The notes beneath the pieces were generated by a model, which saw nothing but the letters and a program-made list of their open reading frames with translations, was not told the DNA's origin and ran no database searches. A stretch of 29,259 nt of DNA, taken from NCBI GenBank assembly GCA_964372275.1, contig CAYJRR010000057.1, positions 1-29,259 of the forward strand, written 5' to 3'. Position numbers and translations under genes: made by a program. Numbering within the stretch: position 1 is the stretch's first letter; each line of letters starts with the position of its first letter. This DNA comes from CAYJRR01 sp964372275 [NCBI: uncultured bacterium] (GTDB lineage: Bacteria; CAYJRR01). Below are positions 1 to 7,765 of the stretch, piece by piece.

Positions 1-854
<854 letters not shown>

Positions 855-916
855 AAGCGTCGCTGGTCGGCTCGCACCCGGCTCGGCTCGGCCCTTCCCT
901 ATTCCTTCCCTTCCGA

Positions 917-971
917 CTCCGGCTCCGACTCCCTTCCCTCCCGCGTACGGGGAAGGAAGTCGGAGCCGGAG
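917..971. repeat. inverted repeat, 14-bp arms (possible terminator hairpin of ahcY)
   Basis: Arms 917-930 and 958-971 are perfect reverse complements (ctccggctccgact / agtcggagccggag). The 27-base centre contains a further CTTCC/GGAAG pairing, so a long hairpin is possible. It lies 63 bases after the ahcY stop in pyrimidine-rich then purine-rich DNA. No T-run follows, so an intrinsic terminator is only one reading; it could also stabilise the mRNA end. Confidence 0.6.
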
Positions 972-990
972 CCGAAACGTGAGCGGAACG

Positions 991-1027
991 GATCGGAACG
1001 GAATCGGTGACCGATTCGGATCCGATC
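991..1027. repeat. imperfect palindrome, 18-bp arms, upstream of the EcsC-family gene
   Basis: Arms 991-1008 and 1010-1027 match as reverse complements at 16 of 18 positions around one central base. The core 1001-1017 (gaatcggtgaccgattc) has perfect 8-bp arms. With almost no loop, this reads better as a dyad-symmetric protein site than as an RNA hairpin. It ends 24 bases before a -10-like box (1052-1057), where an operator or activator site could sit. The role is inferred; the symmetry is seen directly. Confidence 0.55.
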
Positions 1028-1051
1028 GGAACCGACCCGATCCGGCTGCTG

Positions 1052-1057
1052 TAAACT
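1052..1057 (+). promoter_or_regulatory. putative -10 element placed for a leaderless start
   Basis: TAAACT fits the TANNNT pattern and is followed by 7 bases and then the GTG at 1065, so transcription would begin at or next to the start codon. No recognisable -35 lies 17 bases upstream. No good Shine-Dalgarno is present, only a run of G. Confidence 0.35.
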
Positions 1058-1064
1058 GGGGGGC

Positions 1065-1769
1065 GTGCCTGGATCTCGCAAGAAAGCTCGCCACCGCGCC
1101 CGGGCCCCGTCCCCGCCTCCGGCGGAGCACCTCGCCAAGAGGGGGGCGGATCGAACGCCGCCGCGGCGGGTGGTCGACGAGTTCGCGCGGCAGCTGCTGA
1201 GGGTCTACCGGCTGGTCGGCGTGCGCGAGCAGTGGGTGATTTCCGAGGCGCAGGCGCGTGGACTGCCGGCGACCAACCTCGCCGAGCTCCGCGCCTGCCC
1301 GATCGAGAAGCGCGACGCACTCGCGACCACCTTCCTGAAGGCGGCGAAGATCTGGGCCACCTCCAACGGCGCTTCGCTCGGCGCGGCGGGGGTGGTCACG
1401 ATGGCGGCCGACGCCGCGGCGCTGGTCGCGGTGAACCTGCGGCTGGCGCAGAGCCTGTGCGTCGCCTACGGACTCCCGCTGGGGCCTCACCGCGTCGACG
1501 CCTGGGGGCTGCTGCTCTCCGCGCTCGGCGAAACGGTCGACCTGACCTCCCTGCGGCGCATGGCCCCGACCGACGCAGCGCCGGCGGCGGAGCGGCTGCT
1601 CGCCGAGACGGCGCGGGCCTTCGCGAAGCGGCTCGTCCGGCGCGGCGCCGCCGCCCGCGCCGTACCGATCCTCGGCGCGGTCGTGGGCGGGTTCTCGAAC
1701 TACGCCTACACCTCCGAGGTCGGCGCCCGCGCGCGCGAGTTCTACCGCGGCCTCGCCGCGTCCCCGTAA
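1065..1769 (+). CDS. EcsC-family protein
   Basis: A 234-residue protein with a basic, Pro/Ala-rich N-terminus (about residues 1-40) and then a region resembling the EcsC family (PF12787). Seen: a middle Ala/Gly-rich helical stretch (GAAGVVTMAADAAALVAVNL, about residues 109-128), a YGLPLGP segment, and near the C-terminus the family-like AVVGGFSNYAYTSEVGARAR segment. EcsC proteins are named after the third gene of the Bacillus ecs locus, and their biochemical role is unknown; many are peripheral or weakly membrane-associated. The GTG start was chosen because the frame opens just there and a -10-like box sits 7 bases before it. The gene stands alone between ahcY and an AT-rich promoter region. 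Family assignment rests on motif resemblance only; function is unknown. Confidence 0.65.
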   Translation: MPGSRKKARHRARAPSPPPAEHLAKRGADRTPPRRVVDEFARQLLRVYRLVGVREQWVISEAQARGLPATNLAELRACPIEKRDALATTFLKAAKIWATSNGASLGAAGVVTMAADAAALVAVNLRLAQSLCVAYGLPLGPHRVDAWGLLLSALGETVDLTSLRRMAPTDAAPAAERLLAETARAFAKRLVRRGAAARAVPILGAVVGGFSNYAYTSEVGARAREFYRGLAASP

Positions 1770-1805
1770 GCGGGGCGACCGCGGCCCCGGGCTTGGGCGC
1801 GAGGA

Positions 1806-1833
1806 TTTCGCCTCGACGGTTTCGACGGCGAAA
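1806..1833. repeat. 7-bp inverted repeat after the EcsC-family gene
   Basis: TTTCGCC (1806-1812) and GGCGAAA (1827-1833) are perfect complements around a 14-base loop, 36 bases after the stop codon at 1769. This could be a weak terminator, but no U-tract follows. Confidence 0.35.
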
Positions 1834-1845
1834 CCGGCTCGGCAA

Positions 1846-1884
1846 AGATAATTATATGTCATTTATATAAAATTATGTATCGTT
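1846..1884 (+). promoter_or_regulatory. AT-rich island, likely promoter region for the RQC-like/glycosyltransferase/PEGA genes
   Basis: About 35 bases are almost entirely A/T in otherwise very GC-rich DNA. They contain several -10-like boxes (GATAAT 1847-1852, TATAAA 1866-1871). Part of the stretch is loosely symmetric. No -35 with good spacing was found. The position 45-85 bases before the GTG at 1930 fits a promoter with a bound regulator or an A-tract upstream element. Confidence 0.5.
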
Positions 1885-1915
1885 ATGGGGCTGCCCGGGT
1901 TGGGGGCGGCGTCCG

Positions 1916-1923
1916 AAGGAGGG
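1916..1923 (+). promoter_or_regulatory. strong ribosome binding site deciding the GTG start at 1930
   Basis: AAGGAGGG is followed by 6 bases and then GTG at 1930. This favours that codon over the in-frame ATG at 1885, which has no such site. Confidence 0.8.
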
Positions 1924-1929
1924 AGGCCG

Positions 1930-2535
1930 GTGAGCGCGAAGATCCTTTCCTTGCCGTCACGGCGCGAGGTGACGCTCACCGACGAGGAGCGGGACCGCAT
2001 CCTCCTGGCCGCCGACGAGATGATCGCCCGCGGCGGGCCCGACCTCCTGGTGCAAGTCCTCGCCGGGATGCGCTCCGAGCAGGTGCTCGCCGGCGGATTC
2101 GAGGAGCTCCCCTCCTTCGCCCTCCTCCGCCGCTTCTCCCCGTGGGAGATCGAACGGAAGGTCGACGCGATGCTGGAAGAGGGATGGCTGCGCGTGGAGT
2201 GCTACGGGACGCGCCGCCTCCTCGTGCACTCCGACGCCGGATGGGAGCGGATCAAGCCGATCTGGGCGGAGAGGCTGGTGGCGACGCTCGAGGTCCGGGC
2301 CTCGGCTCGCGAGGCGCCGACCGACGTCTACGACGACGTCGGCCGGGTGCACCGCGAGGTGAAGCTCCTCGCCTTGGACCGGATCGAGCGCGATCGGAAG
2401 CGCCGACTCAAGCCGGTGCTCGAGTCCTGGCGCGAACGGGAAGGGCGCGGTATGAAGCGACGCATCGGCGAGGTCCTGGAGACCATCGACGAAGCGCCCG
2501 ACCGATGCGGATCTCGATCGTCATCCCCGCCCTGA
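1930..2535 (+). CDS. stand-alone RQC-like winged-helix protein
   Basis: A 201-residue protein whose first ~110 residues resemble the RQC winged-helix domain of RecQ helicases: an opening helix (ILLAADEMIARGGPDLLVQV), a VLAGMRSEQV segment matching the 'LRGSKSKKV' region, an ELPSFALLRRFS segment matching 'LPTFGIGKDLS', the recognition-type helix WEIERKVDAMLEEGWLRVE, and a short beta-wing (GTRRLLVHSDAG). No helicase motifs are present. In RecQ the domain binds duplex DNA at fork junctions; small stand-alone RQC proteins are known in bacteria (an 'RQC-minor' naming exists), generally without defined function. The C-terminal ~80 residues are charged and helical (KLLALDRIERDRKRRLKP). The start is set by the ribosome site at 1916-1923. 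The stop lies 31 bp inside the next gene, so co-translation with the glycosyltransferase is likely. Family call is by pattern only. Confidence 0.6.
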   Translation: MSAKILSLPSRREVTLTDEERDRILLAADEMIARGGPDLLVQVLAGMRSEQVLAGGFEELPSFALLRRFSPWEIERKVDAMLEEGWLRVECYGTRRLLVHSDAGWERIKPIWAERLVATLEVRASAREAPTDVYDDVGRVHREVKLLALDRIERDRKRRLKPVLESWREREGRGMKRRIGEVLETIDEAPDRCGSRSSSPP

Positions 2536-3203
2536 ACGAAGCGCGCGTGCTGGGGGACTCGCTGGCGGCGCTGCCTCGCGAGCCGGGGCTCGAGATCCTG
2601 GTCGCCGACGGCGGAAGCGCCGACGGCACCGCCGCGATTGCGGAGCGGCACGGGGCGAGGGTCGTCACCACCGCGCGCGGGCGCGGGCGGCAGATGAACG
2701 CGGGCGCCGCCTCCGCCACCGGCGAAACGCTCCTGTTCCTGCACGCCGACACGCGACTTCCGGCGGACGCCTACGACTGGGTCCGGCGGGTCCTGGACGA
2801 CGCGCGGATCGCCGGCGGCGCGTTCCATCTCTCGATCGCGGGGGAGGGTTGGTTCTACGCCTTCACCGCGCGCAACGCGAACCTGCGTTCCAAGTTCCTC
2901 GGCAGCCCGTACGGCGACCAGGCGTTCTTCGTGCGTCGGCGGCTGTTCGAGACGATCGGCGGGTTCCGCGACCTCCCCTACTGCGAGGACCTCGACCTGA
3001 TCCGGCGGCTCCGCCGCCACGGTCGCGTGGTGCTGGCGCCGGCCGCGGTGTCGACCTCCGCGCGTCGATGGGAGCAGCACGGGCGAACCTGGGTGACCGT
3101 TCGGAACGGGCTCCTCTTCTTCCGCTACTGGATGGGCCTGTTGAAAGAGACGGGCGAACGGCCGTTTCCCGGACGGAGCGGCCGCGGTACGATGGCGGGA
3201 TGA
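2505..3203 (+). CDS. TIGR04283-type family 2 glycosyltransferase
   Basis: A 232-residue GT-A fold transferase that likely moves a sugar from a nucleotide sugar to an unknown acceptor at the cytoplasmic face of the membrane. Seen in order: the N-terminal strand MRISIVIPALNEARVL, the nucleotide-binding LVADGGSADGTAAIA, GRGRQMNAGA, the metal-site segment LLFLHADTRLP (DxD-like HAD), GSPYGDQAFFVRR, FRDLPYCEDLDLIRRLR (ED motif) and the family hallmark STSARRWEQHG. These match the subfamily often found beside radical SAM/selenodomain proteins (TIGR04283); none of those partners is visible here. Length is normal for the subfamily. The ATG at 2505 lies inside the preceding gene (31-bp overlap), and the stop overlaps the next start as ATGA, so the three genes form one translationally linked unit. 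Substrate is unknown. Confidence 0.88.
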   Translation: MRISIVIPALNEARVLGDSLAALPREPGLEILVADGGSADGTAAIAERHGARVVTTARGRGRQMNAGAASATGETLLFLHADTRLPADAYDWVRRVLDDARIAGGAFHLSIAGEGWFYAFTARNANLRSKFLGSPYGDQAFFVRRRLFETIGGFRDLPYCEDLDLIRRLRRHGRVVLAPAAVSTSARRWEQHGRTWVTVRNGLLFFRYWMGLLKETGERPFPGRSGRGTMAG

Positions 3204-4435
3204 CCGCCGCCTGCCGCTGGATCCGACGTCGGGCCGCCACGGGTCTCCGGATCCTCGCCGCGTGCGCCACGCTCGGCGCCGTCCCGGCGCGCGCCGCCGA
3301 AGGCGAGGCGATCCTGCTCGTCTACGTCGAGGGGGCGGGCGCTCCGAAGCCGCTGGCCGCCCGGGTGGACGAGCGCCTGCGGGCGCTGCTCTCCGAGCGG
3401 GGCTTCACGGTGACCGGACCACCGGCCCCCACCGCGCCTCCGGTGCCGCCGCTGGACGACGCGAGGCGCGGGCTTGCCCGGGGGATCGACCTCTACCGGA
3501 CCCTCTCGCTCGACGCCGCCGTTCGCGCGCTCCTGGAAGCGGACGCGTTGGCGGTCTCGTCCCCCGATCCGGAGGCGGCGTCGATTGCGCGGCAGGCGCG
3601 TCTCTATCTCGGGATCGTCGCGCTCGCCACGGGGGACGTCGACGGCGCGCGCGCGCGCTTCCGGCAATCGGCGGTGCTCGATCCCGGCCGGCGACTCGAG
3701 ACGCGCAGCTTCTCCCCCGAGGTGGTCGACGCCTACGAGCAGGCGAGGCGCGCGGTCCTCGGCGGACCCGTCGGGGAGCTGAGGGTCGTCGTGACGCCGG
3801 GGGCGCAGGTTCACATCGACGGTTCCGCCGCCCGCAGCCTCCCCGCGGTCCTCCCGTACGGCGAACACCTGGTGCAGGCGACGACCGAGTCGGGTGACGC
3901 CGTCGAGCGGGTGGAGCTCGACGGCGCGACCCGCACCGTCGAGCTGGCGATGACGGCGAACCCCGCGAAGGCGCTCGCCAGTCTGCGCGCCGCCGTGCAG
4001 CGGGGAGATCCGGCCGGCTCGAACGCCGCCGGCGATGCCCTCGCCCGCCAGGCGGGAACCCCCCGATGGTTGGCGTGGGACCTGCGGCAGACCCGCGGCC
4101 GGATCGAAGCGCTGGTCAAGACCCGATCGATCCGTCCGCGCGGACCGTCACGCGCGACGATCGTCGACCTCGGCGCGTCCGCCTCGATCGACGCGCCCCT
4201 CCGACGCGCGGTCGAACGTTTGTTCGCGCCGCGCGTGGCGTCGCGCTCGACTCCGGAGAACGACGAGACGGCCATCCCCGCCGGCCGGCCCGCGGCGAAG
4301 TCCGGTGGCTCGCCGCGCCTGGGCCGGTGGATCTGGTGGGCGGCGGGCGGCGTGGCCGTGGTTGCCGCCGGTACCGCCGCGATCGCCAGCGCCCCTCCGC
4401 CCGACGACCGCGTCTCTGTCACGGTCGAGCACTAG
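3200..4435 (+). CDS. exported PEGA-domain protein with C-terminal membrane anchor
   Basis: A 411-residue protein. Residues 1-33 look like a Sec signal (Arg-rich start, hydrophobic RILAACATLGAVP, then ARA). Residues ~80-190 are helical with TPR-like character (ARLYLGIVALATGDVDGARA, then SAVLDPG). A PEGA-type beta domain follows at ~192-245 (GELRVVVTPGAQVHIDGSAA, then LPYGEHLVQA). A polar linker leads to one transmembrane segment at ~375-396 (WIWWAAGGVAVVAAGTAAIA). PEGA domains are thought to bind surface or cell-wall components and are frequent in myxobacterial envelope proteins. The ATG overlaps the glycosyltransferase stop (ATGA). The gene converges on a Ser/Thr kinase gene that also ends in a PEGA domain, 8 bp away, so the two may act in one envelope-linked process. 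Specific function is not known. Confidence 0.75.
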   Translation: MTAACRWIRRRAATGLRILAACATLGAVPARAAEGEAILLVYVEGAGAPKPLAARVDERLRALLSERGFTVTGPPAPTAPPVPPLDDARRGLARGIDLYRTLSLDAAVRALLEADALAVSSPDPEAASIARQARLYLGIVALATGDVDGARARFRQSAVLDPGRRLETRSFSPEVVDAYEQARRAVLGGPVGELRVVVTPGAQVHIDGSAARSLPAVLPYGEHLVQATTESGDAVERVELDGATRTVELAMTANPAKALASLRAAVQRGDPAGSNAAGDALARQAGTPRWLAWDLRQTRGRIEALVKTRSIRPRGPSRATIVDLGASASIDAPLRRAVERLFAPRVASRSTPENDETAIPAGRPAAKSGGSPRLGRWIWWAAGGVAVVAAGTAAIASAPPPDDRVSVTVEH

Positions 4436-4443
4436 AGCTCCCG

Positions 4444-6618
4444 TCACTCGAAACGGACCAGGATCGGCTCTTCGTCGACGTTCGCGCGAACCTCGATCAC
4501 GCGTGTCTCCGACCGCTTCAACTCCGGGTTGCTCACCACGATGGTGTGACGGCCGGCCTTGAGGCGATGGGACAGGAGCGGCGTGTTCTTCACCTTCACG
4601 CCGTCGACGTGCACCACCCCCCACGGGGACGCGTTCACCGAGATCGTCCCGAACGCCTCCACCGGGCGGGTGGCGCTCGCGGGGCGGACCGCGGAGGCGG
4701 GGGTGACGGCCGGACGCGCGGCGCTCGGGCGCTCGGCAACCGCGACCGATCGCGGACGCGACGCTCCCGCCGTCTCCGGCGGCGGCACGGGGGGGACACG
4801 CGGCGGCGCGCCGGGATCGACGGCGGGCGCGAGCGGACGGGCTGGCGGTTCCGGCTCGGCCGCCGCGACGGCGGCGCGGTCGGCCGCCGACGGCTCCGCC
4901 GTCGCGGCCGTCAGACGCGGCGACGTCGCCATCGGCCTCCCGGGGGGCCCCTTGCGGTTCGCGGTGCGGCTCGCGCCGTCCTGCGGGGTCCGCTTCGGCA
5001 GCAACGCCCCCGAGGCGACGTACGCCAGGACGGCCGCCGCGGCGAGCGCGAGGACCGGCACGAGACCGGCGAGCCCGCCACCCGCGGGCGACGCACGCGG
5101 TTCGGCGCCGCCCCGGGGCGCCGGCCCGCGCGGATCGGAGGCGCCGCGCGCCGGCTTCGCCGGCCCCGCCTCACGCGGGCGAAGTGTCGGCGCTTCGACG
5201 GCGCCCGACTCCCGCGGACGGGTGGCCGGAACGGCGGCCTCGACCGGTGCGGCATCGGCCGCGCCCGGCTCCTTCGACCGCGCGGTCGCCGTCGCTACCT
5301 CTGCCGACCCCGCCGGCAGGTCCGGCGCGCGGAGTGGCACCGGCGTGGTCGCCGTCACCGCCGCCGCGAGGTCGGGCGGCGACGAGGCGGGGTCCCCCAC
5401 TCCGCGCGTCGGGCGCTTCGTCGCGCGCGTCCGGTCGTCGCCGAAGGGACCCTCCGCTTCGAGCGTCACCTCCCCCGACTTGGTCTCGGTCGGCTTTTCA
5501 TCCGGAGACCGAAGGAAGACCTTTCCGGTCGGCGCGTCGGCCTGCATCGACGGGATCGCGACCGTCGCCTGGGACGTCGCCAGGTCGCGGACCGCCGGGC
5601 TCTGCGCGAACGAGACCTCCCGCCGCGGCTTCGGGGACGGCGGGGGCTGGGTCGGTTCGAACCCTTTCGGATCGGGGGTTCTCTCGGTGTGCCGCGTCCG
5701 GGGGAAGAGGGATCGCATCAGGCCGGACAGCGTCTCCTCGCCCGGCGCGACCGCGCGCGAGAAGAGCCACCGCGACAGGTCGACCTGGAACTGCGCGGCG
5801 TCGGCGTAGCGCTGGCCCGCCTCCTTGGCCAGCGCCTTCATCACGATCCGCTCGAGCTCCGGCGGGACGTCGGGATTGAGAGACCGTGGCGAAGCCGAGA
5901 CGCCGGCGCGCACGCGCCGGAGCAGCTCCAGATCGTTCTCCCCCTCGAACAGGTTCCGGCCGGTGAGCGTCTCGTAGAGGACGATCCCGGCGGCGTAGAC
6001 GTCGGTCCGCGCGTCGATCTCGCCGCCGAACGCCTGCTCGGGGCTCATGTAGCCGAACTTCCCCTTGAGCGTGCCGACCCGCGTCGCCGACAGCTTGCTG
6101 GCCGCCTTGGCGATGCCGAAGTCGACGATCTTTACCTCGCCGTCGAAGCTGACCATGACGTTCTGCGGACTGATGTCGCGGTGGACGATCCCGAGCGGCT
6201 TCCCGTCCGGCCCCTGCTTCTTGTGCGCGTAGTCGAGCCCCTTGCACAGCTCGATCACGATCGAAACCATCAGGTGGATCGGCAAGGGACGGCGCTGCTT
6301 CGACGCCTCCTCGAGGATCGTTTCCAGGTTCTCCCCGTCGACGAACTCCATCGCGATGTAGAAGCAGTGGTCGATCTCGCCGAGCTCGTAGATCGGGACG
6401 ATGTTGCCGTGCGTGAGCGACACGGCGATGTTCGCCTCGTCGATGAACATCTTCACGAACTCGCCGTCCCCCGCGTACTCGGGGAGGATCTTCTTGACCA
6501 CCAGGGTCTTCTGGAACCCGTGGATCCCGAAAACCTTGGCCTTGTAGATCTCGGCCATCCCGCCGATGGCGAGCTTCTCGTAGAGGTAGTACTTCCCGAA
6601 GGTGGTCGGGGTGAACAC
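4444..6618 (-). CDS. Ser/Thr protein kinase with C-terminal PEGA domain
   Basis: A 724-residue Hanks-type kinase. The kinase domain spans about residues 8-290: glycine loop AIGGMAEIYKA, ATP-site Lys42 (VVKK), helix-C Glu61, catalytic loop HRDISPQN with Asp148 and Asn153, metal site DFGIAKA with Asp166, and GYMSPEQ at the end of the activation segment. All key residues are kept, so it should be active. A long Pro/Ala/Arg-rich linker follows, then one transmembrane helix at about 514-534 and an outer linker, ending in a PEGA domain from ~655 (GTISVNASPWGVVHVDGVKV). The HRDISPQN form and layout are typical of myxobacterial kinases. It likely senses a periplasmic or cell-wall state and phosphorylates cytoplasmic targets. 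Start is GTG at 6618 with GAGGT 4 bases upstream; it lies 16 bp after tupC, so co-transcription is possible. The stop faces the PEGA gene. Confidence 0.92.
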   Translation of the reverse strand: MFTPTTFGKYYLYEKLAIGGMAEIYKAKVFGIHGFQKTLVVKKILPEYAGDGEFVKMFIDEANIAVSLTHGNIVPIYELGEIDHCFYIAMEFVDGENLETILEEASKQRRPLPIHLMVSIVIELCKGLDYAHKKQGPDGKPLGIVHRDISPQNVMVSFDGEVKIVDFGIAKAASKLSATRVGTLKGKFGYMSPEQAFGGEIDARTDVYAAGIVLYETLTGRNLFEGENDLELLRRVRAGVSASPRSLNPDVPPELERIVMKALAKEAGQRYADAAQFQVDLSRWLFSRAVAPGEETLSGLMRSLFPRTRHTERTPDPKGFEPTQPPPSPKPRREVSFAQSPAVRDLATSQATVAIPSMQADAPTGKVFLRSPDEKPTETKSGEVTLEAEGPFGDDRTRATKRPTRGVGDPASSPPDLAAAVTATTPVPLRAPDLPAGSAEVATATARSKEPGAADAAPVEAAVPATRPRESGAVEAPTLRPREAGPAKPARGASDPRGPAPRGGAEPRASPAGGGLAGLVPVLALAAAAVLAYVASGALLPKRTPQDGASRTANRKGPPGRPMATSPRLTAATAEPSAADRAAVAAAEPEPPARPLAPAVDPGAPPRVPPVPPPETAGASRPRSVAVAERPSAARPAVTPASAVRPASATRPVEAFGTISVNASPWGVVHVDGVKVKNTPLLSHRLKAGRHTIVVSNPELKRSETRVIEVRANVDEEPILVRFE

Positions 6619-6634
6619 GGGGACCTCGTCGATT

Positions 6635-7765
6635 CTACCCCCGGCCCGCGCCGGCCTCGATCAGATGGCACGCCGTGGCCTTGATGACCGCCTCCACGGC
6701 CGTTCCCTCCGACAAACCCAGCTCCTCGACCGCGGCCCGCGTCACCGTGGCGATCAGCGGAATCCCGGCGTCCAGGTCGATCTCCACCCGACCCTCCCGC
6801 GGTCGAACCGACCGGACCCGCGCCGGCAAGACGTTGCGGGCGCTGTGGCTCTCGCCGGCAGGCGCCCGACGCACGTCGATCCTCTCCGGCCCGATCGCGA
6901 TCCAGACGGCGCGGCCGACCGCCGGCCGATCGGCGGCGGCGGCGGTGAGGCGCGCCGGCCCCAGGTCGACGACGACGCCGTCGGCGGTGCGCGCGGCCAC
7001 GGTGCCGCGGAGCACGTTCTCCAGCCCGAGGAAGGCGGCCATGGCCGGCGTCCGGGGCGCGGCGAGCACCGCCTCCGGCGCCCCCTCCTGCGCGATCTCT
7101 CCGTCCCAGACGAGGGCCCAGCGCTCCCCCAGCCGCAGCGCCTCGTCACGGGACTGGGTGACGACCACCAGCGTCGCGCCCGCGCCGCGCAGGCCTGCGA
7201 CGTCGGCGAGAAGCCTCTCGCGCGTCGGCGGATCGAGGGCGGCGAACGGCTCGTCGAGGAGGAGCGCGTCGGGCTCGGTGACCATCGCGCGCGCCAGCGC
7301 CACCCGCCGCGCCTCCCCTCCCGAGACCGCCGCCGCCGGACGGCCGGCGAGCCCGCCGACGCCCATGCGCTCCAGCGCCGCCTGCGCCCGGCGATGCCGC
7401 TCGGCGGAAGCGACGCCGCGCAGCGTGAGCGGCAGCGCGACGTTTTCCCGCACCGTGCCGGCCAGCATCGGCGCGTCCTGCGGTACCAGCGCCACCCGCC
7501 GGCGCGCCGCGAGCCGGTCGGCCGCCTCCCCCCCGATGGTGGCCGAACCGGCGGCGGGACGCTCGATCCCGGCCAGGATCGAGAGCAAGGTGCTCTTGCC
7601 GGCGCCGTTCGGACCCAGCACCGCCAGCGCTTCGCCCGCCGGAACGGACAACGAAGGAATTCGTAGAACGAGTCGCCCACCGCGGCGAACCTCCACGCCG
7701 CCGAGCGCGAGCGCCGTTCCTCCCGCGGGGGGGCGGGCGCCGGACGTCGGACGGTTCACGCTCAC
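6635..7765 (-). CDS. tupC: tungstate/molybdate ABC transporter ATP-binding protein (TupC-like) lacking the switch histidine
   Basis: A 376-residue ATPase that powers oxyanion import with the adjacent permease. Seen: Walker A GPNGAGKST (51-59), Q-loop Gln96 (VPQDAPMLAG), signature VSGGEARRVALARA (147-160), Walker B LLLDEP (168-173) and D-loop AALD. The H-loop reads VVVTQSRDEAL, with Gln204 where nearly all ABC ATPases have His. A C-terminal region of about 120 residues has the TOBE/molybdate-binding look (SARNVLPARV, then VTRAAVEELGLSEGTAVEAV and IKA), as in ModC and related proteins, where it binds oxyanions and can inhibit transport. The GTG start overlaps the permease stop (GTGA). Context with TupA and TupB points to tungstate, but molybdate or vanadate cannot be excluded. 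Confidence 0.85.
   Translation of the reverse strand: MSVNRPTSGARPPAGGTALALGGVEVRRGGRLVLRIPSLSVPAGEALAVLGPNGAGKSTLLSILAGIERPAAGSATIGGEAADRLAARRRVALVPQDAPMLAGTVRENVALPLTLRGVASAERHRRAQAALERMGVGGLAGRPAAAVSGGEARRVALARAMVTEPDALLLDEPFAALDPPTRERLLADVAGLRGAGATLVVVTQSRDEALRLGERWALVWDGEIAQEGAPEAVLAAPRTPAMAAFLGLENVLRGTVAARTADGVVVDLGPARLTAAAADRPAVGRAVWIAIGPERIDVRRAPAGESHSARNVLPARVRSVRPREGRVEIDLDAGIPLIATVTRAAVEELGLSEGTAVEAVIKATACHLIEAGAGRG

Noticed and set aside
1875-2504. Upstream extension of the glycosyltransferase frame to about 1875.
   Set aside because: The extension is an Arg/Gly-rich shadow of the RQC-like gene; the family start MRISIVIPALNEA fits the ATG at 2505.
5654-5663. GGTTCGAACC, resembling a tRNA T-loop.
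   Set aside because: It lies in the kinase linker coding sequence, and no acceptor stem or anticodon arm can be built around it.
4066-6684. An 872-codon open frame on the plus strand opposite the Ser/Thr kinase.
   Set aside because: Antisense shadow of a clearly real kinase; low-complexity Arg-rich text with no motif.
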